NCBI GenBank assembly: GCA_041394945.1
Contig: JAWKHH010000003.1
Span: 434,001 to 498,000, forward strand
Length of the DNA stretch: 64,000 bases
Direction: 5' to 3'
Source of the DNA: Bryobacteraceae bacterium
GTDB lineage: Bacteria; Acidobacteriota; Terriglobia; Bryobacterales; Bryobacteraceae
Shown: one piece after another, positions 40,420 through 48,776 of the stretch
Position numbering within the stretch: position 1 is the first letter of the stretch
How the letters are laid out: every line of letters starts with the position of its first letter
Made by a program: the position numbers and the translations under genes
The notes under the pieces: model-generated
What the model was told of the DNA's origin: nothing
The model's input: the letters and a program-made list of their open reading frames with translations, nothing else
Databases searched by the model: none

Positions 40420-41483
40420 TGGCGTGGCGGAGCGGCGGTTGTCTGTCCCTCGGCGGGAGCCGGCGCCGAGGGTGGCGACACCGGATCCGGCGGAATCGTC
40501 TTGGGGGGCTGGCCGCGATTGGCGCGGTAGCGAGAGAGAACGTCGTCGGCCTCGGTGTCGAAGCCGGCCGGCGTCACGGGCGCGTCGGCGGGAACCGCGG
40601 TTTGTTCGGCCGGAGGCGGCGGGAGAACGGAGAACTCGGAGCTCGGCTCGCCCTGATCGGGAATCTCCTGATGCACTCCATTGAGAACCACGAGGACTTC
40701 CTCCAGCCCCATTTTGAGACCGGACGGGACGACGAATACCTCCTGGAAAAACATCTTGCCGGGGCGCGCGACGTGGACTTGGCCGACGGGCAGCCCTTTC
40801 GGGAAGATGCGGTCGTCTCCGGAAGTGTAAAACCACTCCCCGACCGTCACCGGAAACTCGTTCGGGATGTACTCGACGAGCACGGTCCCGTGGCCCTGGC
40901 CCTTCACCAGACCACGCGTGCGGTTCTTCGCGGAGATCACGCCGGCGCGGAAGGTGGGATCGGTGAGCAACAAAACCTGCGCTCCCGATGGATACGCGGC
41001 GGTGACCTTGCCGGCAATGCCTTCCGGCGTGATTACCGCCATCCCTTTCTTCACGCCGTCCTTCGAGCCGCGGTCAATAAAGACCTCGCGTGCGCCGCCG
41101 GTAACCATGCCCACCACGCGCGCCGCCAGCAGCCGGTGCGGGCTAGTCTCGCGGAAAATGACGAGCGCCTTGGCGCGGTCCGCGCTGGCGAGTTCGGTTT
41201 TGAGGAACTGGTTTTCGAGCGTAAGGCGCTGGAGTTCGTGGGACAACTGACGGTTCTGGTCCTGCGCGCGCAGGAGGTCCGAATAGCGATCGAGCAGCCC
41301 GATCGTGTTGGCGCGGACGGCTTCGAGCACCTTGGCCACCGGAACATAGGCGGCCACCGCCCATCCACGAATGGCGGGGACTTCCTGGCGGCTCTTCACC
41401 TGGTAGGCAAGCAGCAGCAACTGCGCCCCGAGCACGATCACCAGGACCGTGACGTTGCGGTACCGATTGAGAATCGATTCCAT
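40416..41483 (-). CDS. mreC: Rod shape-determining protein MreC
   Basis: 355 residues. One N-terminal helix (VTVLVIVLGAQLLLLAYQV), a coiled-coil segment (LRAQDQNRQLSHELQRLTLE), then the MreC beta-domains with LLAARVVGM, KDGVKKGMAVITPEGIAGKV and ERVSDPT-type strands (LLLTDPTFRAGVISA). The last ~75 residues are a proline/alanine-rich disordered tail (PPSAPAPAEGQTTAAPP), longer than in Escherichia coli. It forms the periplasmic scaffold of the elongasome. The gene lies between mreB and mreD in the conserved order. Confidence 0.93.
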   Translation of the reverse strand: MESILNRYRNVTVLVIVLGAQLLLLAYQVKSRQEVPAIRGWAVAAYVPVAKVLEAVRANTIGLLDRYSDLLRAQDQNRQLSHELQRLTLENQFLKTELASADRAKALVIFRETSPHRLLAARVVGMVTGGAREVFIDRGSKDGVKKGMAVITPEGIAGKVTAAYPSGAQVLLLTDPTFRAGVISAKNRTRGLVKGQGHGTVLVEYIPNEFPVTVGEWFYTSGDDRIFPKGLPVGQVHVARPGKMFFQEVFVVPSGLKMGLEEVLVVLNGVHQEIPDQGEPSSEFSVLPPPPAEQTAVPADAPVTPAGFDTEADDVLSRYRANRGQPPKTIPPDPVSPPSAPAPAEGQTTAAPPRQ

Positions 41484-41548
41484 TGCGCGGCGCCTTCCTC
41501 GCGTTTCGAGCGCAAACCCTCGTTCGCCCGCGGTCTGCTGCCCACAGT

Positions 41549-42574
41549 CTACTCGATCGCAATCCGCCGAAGGAGCTTGAACTCGGTGAGCATCCGCCCG
41601 GTGCCGAGTACGACGCTGGCGAGCGGGTCTTCAGCGATCGAGACGGGCAGCCCGGTCTCCTCCCGGATGCGTTTGTCGAGATTCTTCAGCATGGCGCCGC
41701 CGCCGGTGAGCACGATGCCGCGGTCGCTGATATCTGCGCTCAGTTCGGGCGGCGTGCGCTCGAGCGCCACGCGGATGGCGTTGAGGATGGTGGCCACGCA
41801 CTCCGAGATCGACTCGCGGATTTCGCTGTCGTCGATGGTGATGGTGCGCGGGACGCCTTCAATCAGATTTCGCCCTTTGATCTCCATCGTTAGCGGCTTT
41901 TCGAGGGGGTAGGCGGAACCGATCTGCATCTTGATCTGCTCGGCCGTGCGCTCGCCGATGAGCAGGTTATACTTGCGCTTCAGGTACTGAATGATGGCTT
42001 CGTCTATCTCGTTGCCGGCGACGCGCACGGATCGGGAATAAACGATGCCGGAGAGCGAGATCACGGCGACGTCGGTGGTGCCGCCGCCGATATCCACCAC
42101 CATGTTGCCCGAGGGCTCGGTAATCGGCAGCCCGGCGCCGATGGCCGCAACCATGGCCTGCTCCACCAGGTGCACTTCGCTCGCCTTGGCCCGGTAGGCC
42201 GAATCAATGACGGCGCGCTTTTCCACCTGCGTAATCTCGCTCGGAACGCCGATGACGATGCGCGGGTGGACGAGCATCTTGCGCCCGTGCGCCTTCTGGA
42301 TGAAGTAGTTGAGCATGCGCTCGGTGACCTTGAAGTCGGCGATGACGCCGTCTTTCATGGGCCGGATGGCGACAATGTTGCCGGGCGTGCGGCCGAGCAT
42401 ATCCTTGGCCTCGCGCCCCACTGCTTCCACTTCTCCGTTCGTCTTGTTGATCGCGACGATGGACGGCTCGTTGACAACGATGCCGCGGCCCTTGGCGTAG
42501 ACAAGCGTGTTCGCCGTCCCAAGGTCGATCGCGAGATCGGACGAGAAGAGACTGAAAATCGAACGAAGATTCAT
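41549..42574 (-). CDS. mreB: Actin-like rod shape protein MreB
   Basis: 341 residues, the normal length. Actin-fold motifs are present: phosphate-1 LAIDLGTANTLVYAKGRG, phosphate-2 MVVDIGGGTTDVAVISL, and the adenosine motif DRGIVLTGGGAML. A membrane-binding N terminus MNLRSIFSLFS precedes. MreB filaments position the cell-wall synthesis machinery. Start ATG 42574 fits the family; an in-frame extension to 42769 is not conserved-looking. It leads the mreBCD operon (mreC begins 65 bases downstream) and diverges from the DUF898 gene. Confidence 0.97.
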   Translation of the reverse strand: MNLRSIFSLFSSDLAIDLGTANTLVYAKGRGIVVNEPSIVAINKTNGEVEAVGREAKDMLGRTPGNIVAIRPMKDGVIADFKVTERMLNYFIQKAHGRKMLVHPRIVIGVPSEITQVEKRAVIDSAYRAKASEVHLVEQAMVAAIGAGLPITEPSGNMVVDIGGGTTDVAVISLSGIVYSRSVRVAGNEIDEAIIQYLKRKYNLLIGERTAEQIKMQIGSAYPLEKPLTMEIKGRNLIEGVPRTITIDDSEIRESISECVATILNAIRVALERTPPELSADISDRGIVLTGGGAMLKNLDKRIREETGLPVSIAEDPLASVVLGTGRMLTEFKLLRRIAIE

Positions 42575-42729
42575 TGAGTTACCGCGAAAGGGCCCCCGCC
42601 CGGACTTCACCGCGAGCGTTAACTGCTTGAGATTGTTGCCAGAACGAGCTTTCCACAAGGTAGCACAGCCGGGAGATGCCAGCAACAAAGCAGGTCCCCC
42701 CGCAGGGGCCGGGAGGCGAAGCCGCATAT

Positions 42730-42735
42730 TACAAT
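42730..42735 (+). promoter_or_regulatory. TACAAT -10-like box for the DUF898 gene
   Basis: TACAAT (5/6) ends 5 nt before ATG 42741, which has no Shine-Dalgarno sequence. A leaderless transcript is likely. Confidence 0.42.
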
Positions 42736-42740
42736 CGAAC

Positions 42741-43766
42741 ATGCCGTTTTGCACAGCTTGCGGCCACAACGTGGAGGGAGCGGACCAGCCTTGCCCGCGC
42801 TGCCGTCCGGACCTGCTCGCCGCCCGGCCGTTTTCTTTTCACGGCTCCGGCGGAGCGCTGCTGAAGATCTACCTGGTGACGTTCCTGCTCTCGATCGTCA
42901 CAGTGGGCATCTATTCGTTCTGGGGACGGGCGAAAGCGCGGAGGTACATCGCCGGATCCGTCGAGTTCCTGGGCGATCGGTTCCGCTACCACGGCACAGG
43001 CGGCGAGATGCTGCGCGGGTTCGTCGCGGCGGCGCTGATTCTGGCGATCCTGGTTGGACAGATGTTCCTGTGGATGTTCGCGCTCGGCGAGGACCGCGGC
43101 GCGGCTATCGGAACGGGTGTGCTGGTGCTGGCGAGCATCCTGCTGGGCCCCATCGCCACCGTGGGAGCGTGGCGCTACCGGCTCAGCCGAACTTCGTGGC
43201 GCGAGATCCGCTTCAGCTTTCACGGCCGTACGGGCGAGTTCGTTTGGATCTTCGTGAAGGGCTTCTTGCTTTCGGTTGTGACGTTGATGCTCTATACGCC
43301 CTGGTTCACCGCCGATATTCACCGCTTCCTCGTTTCGAACACGCGCTTCGGCGACGCGCGGTTCCAGTTCGACGGCCACGGGCGAGACTTGTTCAAACCG
43401 TTCGCCATCGCGCTGCTGCTGGCCATTCCCACGCTCACGATCAGCTTGTACTGGTTCCAGATTCAGCAAGCGAACTACTTTTTCGGCCACACGACGATTC
43501 TCGGGTCGCGCTTCCAACTCAACCTGACCATGGTGGAGTTCTTCGGAACGTTTCTCGGCGCGTACATGATCGCGGTGTTCACGCTGTTCGTCGGATATCC
43601 GTGGGCGCAGTGCATGGTGCTTCGCCACGTATTCAGCCGGCTGTCGCTCGCCGGACACCTCCCGCTCGATCAGATCCACCAGAGTCTCTCCGACGCCTCC
43701 GCCACCGGCGACATGCTGGGCCAGTTGATGGACTCGGGCGGTTTGGACATCTCGCTCGGACTCTGA
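42741..43766 (+). CDS. DUF898 (YjgN-like) membrane protein with N-terminal zinc ribbon
   Basis: 341 residues. An N-terminal CxxC...CxxC ribbon (CTACG and CPRC) precedes a DUF898 membrane domain. The domain repeats the signature FSFHGSGGALLKIYLVTFLL / FSFHGRTGEFVWIFVKGFLL, with LYTPWFTADIHRFLVSNTRFG and FWGRAKARRYIAGSVEFLGD, and about six to eight helices. The function of DUF898 is unknown. It commonly sits next to a membrane M48 peptidase, as here with a 10-base gap, suggesting a two-component membrane quality-control or processing unit. Start ATG 42741 is chosen because the ribbon begins there. Confidence 0.87.
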   Translation: MPFCTACGHNVEGADQPCPRCRPDLLAARPFSFHGSGGALLKIYLVTFLLSIVTVGIYSFWGRAKARRYIAGSVEFLGDRFRYHGTGGEMLRGFVAAALILAILVGQMFLWMFALGEDRGAAIGTGVLVLASILLGPIATVGAWRYRLSRTSWREIRFSFHGRTGEFVWIFVKGFLLSVVTLMLYTPWFTADIHRFLVSNTRFGDARFQFDGHGRDLFKPFAIALLLAIPTLTISLYWFQIQQANYFFGHTTILGSRFQLNLTMVEFFGTFLGAYMIAVFTLFVGYPWAQCMVLRHVFSRLSLAGHLPLDQIHQSLSDASATGDMLGQLMDSGGLDISLGL

Positions 43767-43776
43767 TTTCGCGACC

Positions 43777-44880
43777 ATGACTCCGAACCAGCAGGGCCAG
43801 TGGGATGCTTTCTACTACGACGGCCGGAGCGCCGATCGCGAACCGGTACGCGTGACGTTCTCAACGTCCTCGCTGACGATTGAACGGCGCAACGGTCTGC
43901 TGTTGCACTGGCAGTACAGTGAGCTTCGGCGGGGGGACGCGTCGTTCGAGGGCGGTCCGCTGCGATTGGAGCGCGGGAAGCCGGCGCGGGAAGTATTGTT
44001 GGTTCCGGACGCCCGGGTGGGCGCGTACCTGAAGAGCATCGCGCCGTACGGAGGGCTCGGCGCGACTCGCGGCGGACACACGGCCGGCAAGGTGCTCGCG
44101 GCGCTGCTGGCCGCTACCGTCTTCGCCGTCTACGCGTTGTTTCAGTGGGTGCTGCCGGCGGCGGGAGACTACGCCGCCTCGCGGATTCCGCCGTCGTGGG
44201 AGTCGAAGCTGGGAGAAACCGTCGTTCGCCAGTTGACGGTTCTCGCCAGCGTCTGCCAGGACCCGGCGCGGCGAAAGCCGGTGGAGGACGTGGTGGCGCG
44301 GATCGCGAAGCAGTATCCCGGCAACCCGTACCGCTTCCGTGTGTACCTGGTTGACAGCGAGATGGTGAACGCGATCGCCGCGCCCGGCGGGCACATCGTC
44401 GTCTACCGGGGGCTGATCGAGAAAACGCGCTCCGCTGACGAACTCGCCGCGGTGCTGGCGCACGAGGTGGCGCATGTCACCGGACGCCATGGCACCAAGG
44501 CGATGATGCGCAGCGTCACGCTGTGGACGATCCTGTCGCTTCTGGTGGGCGATACCTCGGGCGCCATCGTCAGCCTGGCCGGCGCGCTCGAGGAACTGCG
44601 CTTCAGCCGGGCGCAGGAGGAGCAGGCCGACGCGGAGGCGCGGCGTGTGTTCGAACAGGCGCATCTTGATCCGGCGGCGATGGTGCGCATCTTCAAGATG
44701 CTCGAAGAGACGAGTCCGTCGATGCCGGGCGAGAGCTATCTTTCCACGCATCCGCGCATGGCGGATCGTGTGGCGACGATTGAACAGTGGTCGGCCGAAC
44801 AGCGCTACACGCCGTCGCCCGCGCTGCCAGGTACGCCCTGGCCGCCGTTGGTGCGCGGGTGCGCCGGCGCCGGGAATTAA
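43777..44880 (+). CDS. M48-family membrane zinc metallopeptidase
   Basis: 367 residues. A cytoplasmic N-terminal region (1-100, beta-rich) precedes one helix (104-126) and an M48 catalytic domain. The zinc motif HEVAH is at 229-233 in AAVLAHEVAHVTGRHG, and the third ligand is likely the Glu in SRAQEEQADAEARRVFEQA. VDSEMVNAIAAPGGHIVVYRGLI is a typical M48 strand. The group includes BepA/LoiP-like quality-control proteases that degrade misassembled envelope proteins. It is co-transcribed with the DUF898 gene. The 3' end is convergent with the thioesterase gene. Confidence 0.9.
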   Translation: MTPNQQGQWDAFYYDGRSADREPVRVTFSTSSLTIERRNGLLLHWQYSELRRGDASFEGGPLRLERGKPAREVLLVPDARVGAYLKSIAPYGGLGATRGGHTAGKVLAALLAATVFAVYALFQWVLPAAGDYAASRIPPSWESKLGETVVRQLTVLASVCQDPARRKPVEDVVARIAKQYPGNPYRFRVYLVDSEMVNAIAAPGGHIVVYRGLIEKTRSADELAAVLAHEVAHVTGRHGTKAMMRSVTLWTILSLLVGDTSGAIVSLAGALEELRFSRAQEEQADAEARRVFEQAHLDPAAMVRIFKMLEETSPSMPGESYLSTHPRMADRVATIEQWSAEQRYTPSPALPGTPWPPLVRGCAGAGN

Positions 44881-44900
44881 GCGTCCCCGGCGCGAACAAA

Positions 44901-45299
44901 TCACTGCCCGGCGGCCTTCGCCCGCACCCGGGCGGCGAAGCGCGGGATGTGAACGACGTAGCGCTCGTGCGTGCCTTCGGAGACTCGCTCTTTTTCGTCC
45001 CACGCCTCAACACGGAACCTCACGCGGTTGCCGTCGACGTGGATCACTTCGGAGCGGAAATGCACGGTCATGCCGAGAGGCGTGGCGGCGAAGTGCCTTA
45101 CGGAAACGTCGGTCCCGACGGAATCGTAGTCCTCGCCGACAAGCGGTTTGATCGAGTTCCGGCAGGTCATTTCGAGTTGCCACACCAGGTGCGGGGTGGC
45201 AAAGACGCGCGCCTCTTCGACGCCGAGAAAGTCGATGGCCAGTTCGCTCGTCACGAGGATGGATCGCTCGAGCGAGAGGCCCACGGGGATGTCATTCAT
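44901..45299 (-). CDS. Hotdog-fold thioesterase, FlK-like
   Basis: 132 residues. The hotdog-fold sequence VFATPHLVWQLEMTCRNSI, SVGTDVSVRHFAATPLGMTV and VRFRVEAWDEKERVSEGTHE fits fluoroacetyl-CoA-thioesterase-like (FlK) proteins. A Thr, Glu and His occupy the positions of that enzyme's catalytic triad (T in ATPH, E in LEMT, H in VRHF). Most bacterial homologues are general acyl-CoA thioesterases and do not act on fluoroacetyl-CoA. I chose ATG 45299; a TTG at 45320 would add seven residues. Cytoplasmic. Confidence 0.82.
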   Translation of the reverse strand: MNDIPVGLSLERSILVTSELAIDFLGVEEARVFATPHLVWQLEMTCRNSIKPLVGEDYDSVGTDVSVRHFAATPLGMTVHFRSEVIHVDGNRVRFRVEAWDEKERVSEGTHERYVVHIPRFAARVRAKAAGQ

Positions 45300-45368
45300 A
45301 AATTTCAACGTGGGATACAAAAATTAGCTCATGTTAATCTATGCTCACAGAAAGGAGCAAGCAAGAAA

Positions 45369-46883
45369 ATGACAGAACTCTGGCAACAAGTGTCCGCCCA
45401 TGTAACCCCTTATCTTCCCAGACTCGCGGGAGCGCTGGCGACCCTGGTGATCGGATGGATCCTGGCCCTCATCGTGGCCTCGGTGGTTCGCGGCGTCCTC
45501 CGGAGGACCAGCCTCGACAACAAACTCGCGGCGGCGATCGCCGGCGAGGAACAGATGAAAGGCTTCGATCTCGAACGGTGGATCTCACGCGGCGCATTCT
45601 ACATCGCCATGTTGTTTGTGCTCGTGGCGTTCTTCCACGCCCTCGGGCTGGAATCGGTAAGCGCGCCGATGAACGTGCTCTTGGCATCGCTGTTCGCCTT
45701 CGCGCCGCGAGCGCTGGCCGCGCTTCTGCTGGCGATGGCGGCGTGGCTGGTGGCGACGGTCATGCGGACGGCCGTGCGGAGGGTGATGGGCGCGGCCGCG
45801 CTGGGGAAATTCAGCGCCGGAGCCGGCATCGCCGAAAGCGAACGAACCGCGCTTTCCGCCCGCGCCGGCGACGCTGTCTACTGGCTGGTGATGCTGCTGT
45901 TCGTCCCGGCGATTTTGGGGACGCTCGATCTCGACGGGATCCTCGAGCCGCTGCAAGTGATGATGGCGAGCTTCCTCGGATTTCTGCCGCGTCTGCTGGG
46001 CGCTGCCGCGGTGATGCTGGTGGGATGGTTCGCGGCGCGGATTCTGCGGCAGGTGGTGTCGAGCCTGCTGGCGGCGGCGGGAATCGACCAGGCGGCCGAG
46101 CGCGCCGGCGTCGGCAATGTTCTTGGCGGAATGCCGGCCTCGGCGGCCGCCGGCGGCCTTGCCTACATCCTGGTGCTGATCCCGGCCACCGTCGCCGCGC
46201 TGAACGCCCTCGGCCTGGAGGCGGTGACGCAGCCGGCGAGCAACCTGTTGAACTCGCTGCTTTCCGCGGTCCCGCTGTTGTTCGGGGCGGCCTTGATCCT
46301 CATCTTCGCCTGGGTGACTGCGCGGCTGGTGGGCGGCATCGTGACGAACCTGCTGCGCGGCATCGGGTTCGACCGCGTACCCGCCAAGCTTGGAATCACC
46401 ACTGCCGCCAGCGCTTCTCGGGGAATCGGAAGCCTGGCCACGGTCGCCGTGGTGCTGTTCGGCGCGGCCGAAGCGGCGCGCTTCATGGGTTTCCGGGTAG
46501 TGGAGGAGATGTCGGCCGGCGCGATCGTCTTCGGTTCGCACATTCTAGTCGGCGTGGCGATCTTCGGAATCGGGCTGTACCTGGCGAACCTCGCCGCCGG
46601 CGCCGTGTCGCAATCGGCGGGAAATGAAGCAGCGCTGCTCGCCACGGCGGTTCGCATCGCGGTGATCGTTTTCGCCGGCGCGATGGCGCTGCGCCAGATG
46701 GGTCTTGCCAACGAGATCGTCAGCCTCGCATTCGGGTTGATTCTCGGCGCCGTGGCCGTGGCGGTGGCGATCGCTTTCGGTATCGGCGGCCGGGAGGTAG
46801 CCGGACGCCGGCTTGAGCACTGGGTACGCACCATCGAAGGAGAGAAGGGCGCCGCCGCGTCACGCGGCGCTTTCCACGACTGA
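45369..46883 (+). CDS. CmpX-like membrane protein with repeated TM_helix modules
   Basis: 504 residues. Repeated helix modules of the MscS-associated TM_helix type occur at LPRLAGALATLVIGWILALI, APRALAALLLAMAAWLVATV, LPRLLGAAAVMLVGWFAARI and VPLLFGAALILIFAWVTARL, each followed by a basic segment and an amphipathic stretch. The C terminus ends LILGAVAVAVAIAFGIGGRE, the conserved end of CmpX-like proteins. There is no MscS beta/cage domain, so mechanosensitive gating is not assured; such proteins affect membrane tension sensing. AAAGGAG stands 11 bases before ATG 45369, with TATGCT upstream. Confidence 0.8.
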   Translation: MTELWQQVSAHVTPYLPRLAGALATLVIGWILALIVASVVRGVLRRTSLDNKLAAAIAGEEQMKGFDLERWISRGAFYIAMLFVLVAFFHALGLESVSAPMNVLLASLFAFAPRALAALLLAMAAWLVATVMRTAVRRVMGAAALGKFSAGAGIAESERTALSARAGDAVYWLVMLLFVPAILGTLDLDGILEPLQVMMASFLGFLPRLLGAAAVMLVGWFAARILRQVVSSLLAAAGIDQAAERAGVGNVLGGMPASAAAGGLAYILVLIPATVAALNALGLEAVTQPASNLLNSLLSAVPLLFGAALILIFAWVTARLVGGIVTNLLRGIGFDRVPAKLGITTAASASRGIGSLATVAVVLFGAAEAARFMGFRVVEEMSAGAIVFGSHILVGVAIFGIGLYLANLAAGAVSQSAGNEAALLATAVRIAVIVFAGAMALRQMGLANEIVSLAFGLILGAVAVAVAIAFGIGGREVAGRRLEHWVRTIEGEKGAAASRGAFHD

Positions 46884-46901
46884 GCTCGCGGGCCGGACCG
46901 G

Positions 46902-46907
46902 TATACT
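46902..46907 (+). promoter_or_regulatory. TATACT -10-like box for the ceramidase-like gene
   Basis: TATACT (5/6) ends 9 nt before ATG 46917, with no ribosome site between. Confidence 0.42.
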
Positions 46908-46916
46908 TGTCCATTC

Positions 46917-48776
46917 ATGGTCCGGCTCAGCATTTTTCTCGTCGTGGCTCTCTTCGCGCCGCTGACGCTGCCGGCGGCCGTCCGCGCCGGCGCTGCCAAG
47001 GTGGACGTGTCGCCACGATCGTTCCCGGTGATCGTCAACTGCGGCTTCCTCGAGAAGACCGCGCGTGAGTTGCGCCATCCGCTGTTCGCGCGGGCAGTGG
47101 TGCTCGACGACGGTGCGACGCGCCTGGCGCTGGCGACGGTGGATTCGTGCATGATGCCGCGCGAGCTGATCGACCGCGCCAAGGCGCTTGCATCCAAACA
47201 GACCGGCATTCGCGAAGACCGGATGATGGTCTCCGCCACGCACACGCACTCGGCTCCGGCGGCGATGGCTTGTCTCGGTTCGCGCGCCGAATCCGCCTAC
47301 GCCGAGGCGCTACCGGGCCTGATCGCCGAAGCGATCGCGAACGCAGCGTCGAAGCTCGCGCCGGCGCGCGCCGGATGGGCCGCGTTCGACGATTGGGAGC
47401 ACACGCATACCCGCCGGTGGATTCTGCGTCCCGACAAGATGAAGGCCGATCCTTTCGGGAACGTCACGGTGCGCGCGAACATGCATCCGGGGTACGAGAA
47501 TCCCGAGGCCATCGTCGAATCCGGTCCCGTGGACCCGCAATTCTCGCTGCTCGCGTTCCAGGGAACGGACGGCAAGCCGATCGCGATTCTGGCGAACTAC
47601 TCCCAGCACTACTTTGGAGCGTCGCCCGTTTCCGGAGACTATCAGGCGATGCTCGCGCAGATGCTTTCCGAACGCACGAACACGCCGGTGGTGCTGTTCT
47701 CGCAGGGCACGTCGGGCGACCAGATGTGGATGGACTACGGACGGCCGAAGCCGGCGGACACGCTCGAAAGCTATTCGGCCGAGCTCGCCGCGCGAGCGGT
47801 TCCGGCGTTCGAGCGGATCACCTACTCGGAGGACGTGACGGTGGCCATGGCCGAATCGCGGATCCGGCTGCGGCGGCGCACTCCGGACGCGGCCAGGCTC
47901 GAATGGTCACGCGGAGTTCTCGCCGCGATGAAGACGCCGGGGCCCACGTCACAGCCGGAAGTCTACGCGCGGGAGGCCCGGCATATCCATGAGGAACCCG
48001 AGCGCGAGCTGAAGCTACAGGCGATTCGCGTCGGCGACACCGCGATCACGGCCATTCCGGACGAGGTCTTTGCGATCACCGGGCTGAAGATCAAGGCGCG
48101 TTCGCCGCTGGCGGCGACGTTCAACATCGAGTTGGCGAACGGCGCAGAGGGCTACATCCCACCCCCCGAGCAGCACCTGTTCGGCGGCTACACCACTTGG
48201 CCCGCGCGCAGCGCCGGCCTCGAAGTAAGCGCGGAGCCGCGGATCGTGGCGGAGGTGACGCGTCTGCTCGAGCAGGTGTCCAGCGCGCCGCGACGCCATG
48301 AACGGGAACCCGTCACCGCGTATTCGAAAGCGGTGCGCGACTCGAAGCCCGACGCGTACGCGCGCATGGATGAGATGGAAGGCGGACCGTACACCGGCCG
48401 CGTCGCTTACCATTTGCCCGGCATCGAGGGACGCGCCTCGCACGCTGTCTACTTCGCGGGCGGGCATCGGCGCCTCAAAGTCCCGCCAGGCCCGGCGTGG
48501 ACGGTCGAGGCGTGGATCTGGCCGGGTGTGGAACACACATCGCTCTTCGGCGTCGCAGTGGACGCGGTGCGCCGGCATTGGCTCCACGCCGTTTTGATCC
48601 GTGAAGGCGGGCGTCTGCGCTTGGAGATCGACGGCGTCGAGCAGAAGGGGACGCCGAAGTGGAGCGGGAAGCTCGGAGAGGGATTCGAGGGCAAGATCGA
48701 CGAGACGGCGGTCTACCGGCGCGTCCTCTCGCCGGTGGAGATTGCAGCGCACCGCGCCGCGGCGGGTTTCCGTTAG
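46917..48776 (+). CDS. Secreted neutral-ceramidase-like hydrolase with C-terminal LamG-like domain
   Basis: 619 residues. Signal peptide (LSIFLVVALFAPLTLPA), then a neutral/alkaline ceramidase N-domain core: AAKVDVSP, VNCGFLEK, the zinc-site MVSATHTHSAPAAM (HTHS), LANYSQHYFGASPVSGDY with a further His, and VVLFSQGTSGDQM, which marks the nucleophile region. From about residue 495 a concanavalin/LamG-like domain follows (HAVYFAGGHRRLKVP, WTVEAWIWPGV, IDETAVYRRVLSPVEIAAH). Ceramidases cleave the amide of ceramide, but many bacterial relatives have unknown amide substrates. The fusion suggests binding to a glycan or surface. It converges with the next gene, overlapping by 4 bases. Confidence 0.83.
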   Translation: MVRLSIFLVVALFAPLTLPAAVRAGAAKVDVSPRSFPVIVNCGFLEKTARELRHPLFARAVVLDDGATRLALATVDSCMMPRELIDRAKALASKQTGIREDRMMVSATHTHSAPAAMACLGSRAESAYAEALPGLIAEAIANAASKLAPARAGWAAFDDWEHTHTRRWILRPDKMKADPFGNVTVRANMHPGYENPEAIVESGPVDPQFSLLAFQGTDGKPIAILANYSQHYFGASPVSGDYQAMLAQMLSERTNTPVVLFSQGTSGDQMWMDYGRPKPADTLESYSAELAARAVPAFERITYSEDVTVAMAESRIRLRRRTPDAARLEWSRGVLAAMKTPGPTSQPEVYAREARHIHEEPERELKLQAIRVGDTAITAIPDEVFAITGLKIKARSPLAATFNIELANGAEGYIPPPEQHLFGGYTTWPARSAGLEVSAEPRIVAEVTRLLEQVSSAPRRHEREPVTAYSKAVRDSKPDAYARMDEMEGGPYTGRVAYHLPGIEGRASHAVYFAGGHRRLKVPPGPAWTVEAWIWPGVEHTSLFGVAVDAVRRHWLHAVLIREGGRLRLEIDGVEQKGTPKWSGKLGEGFEGKIDETAVYRRVLSPVEIAAHRAAAGFR

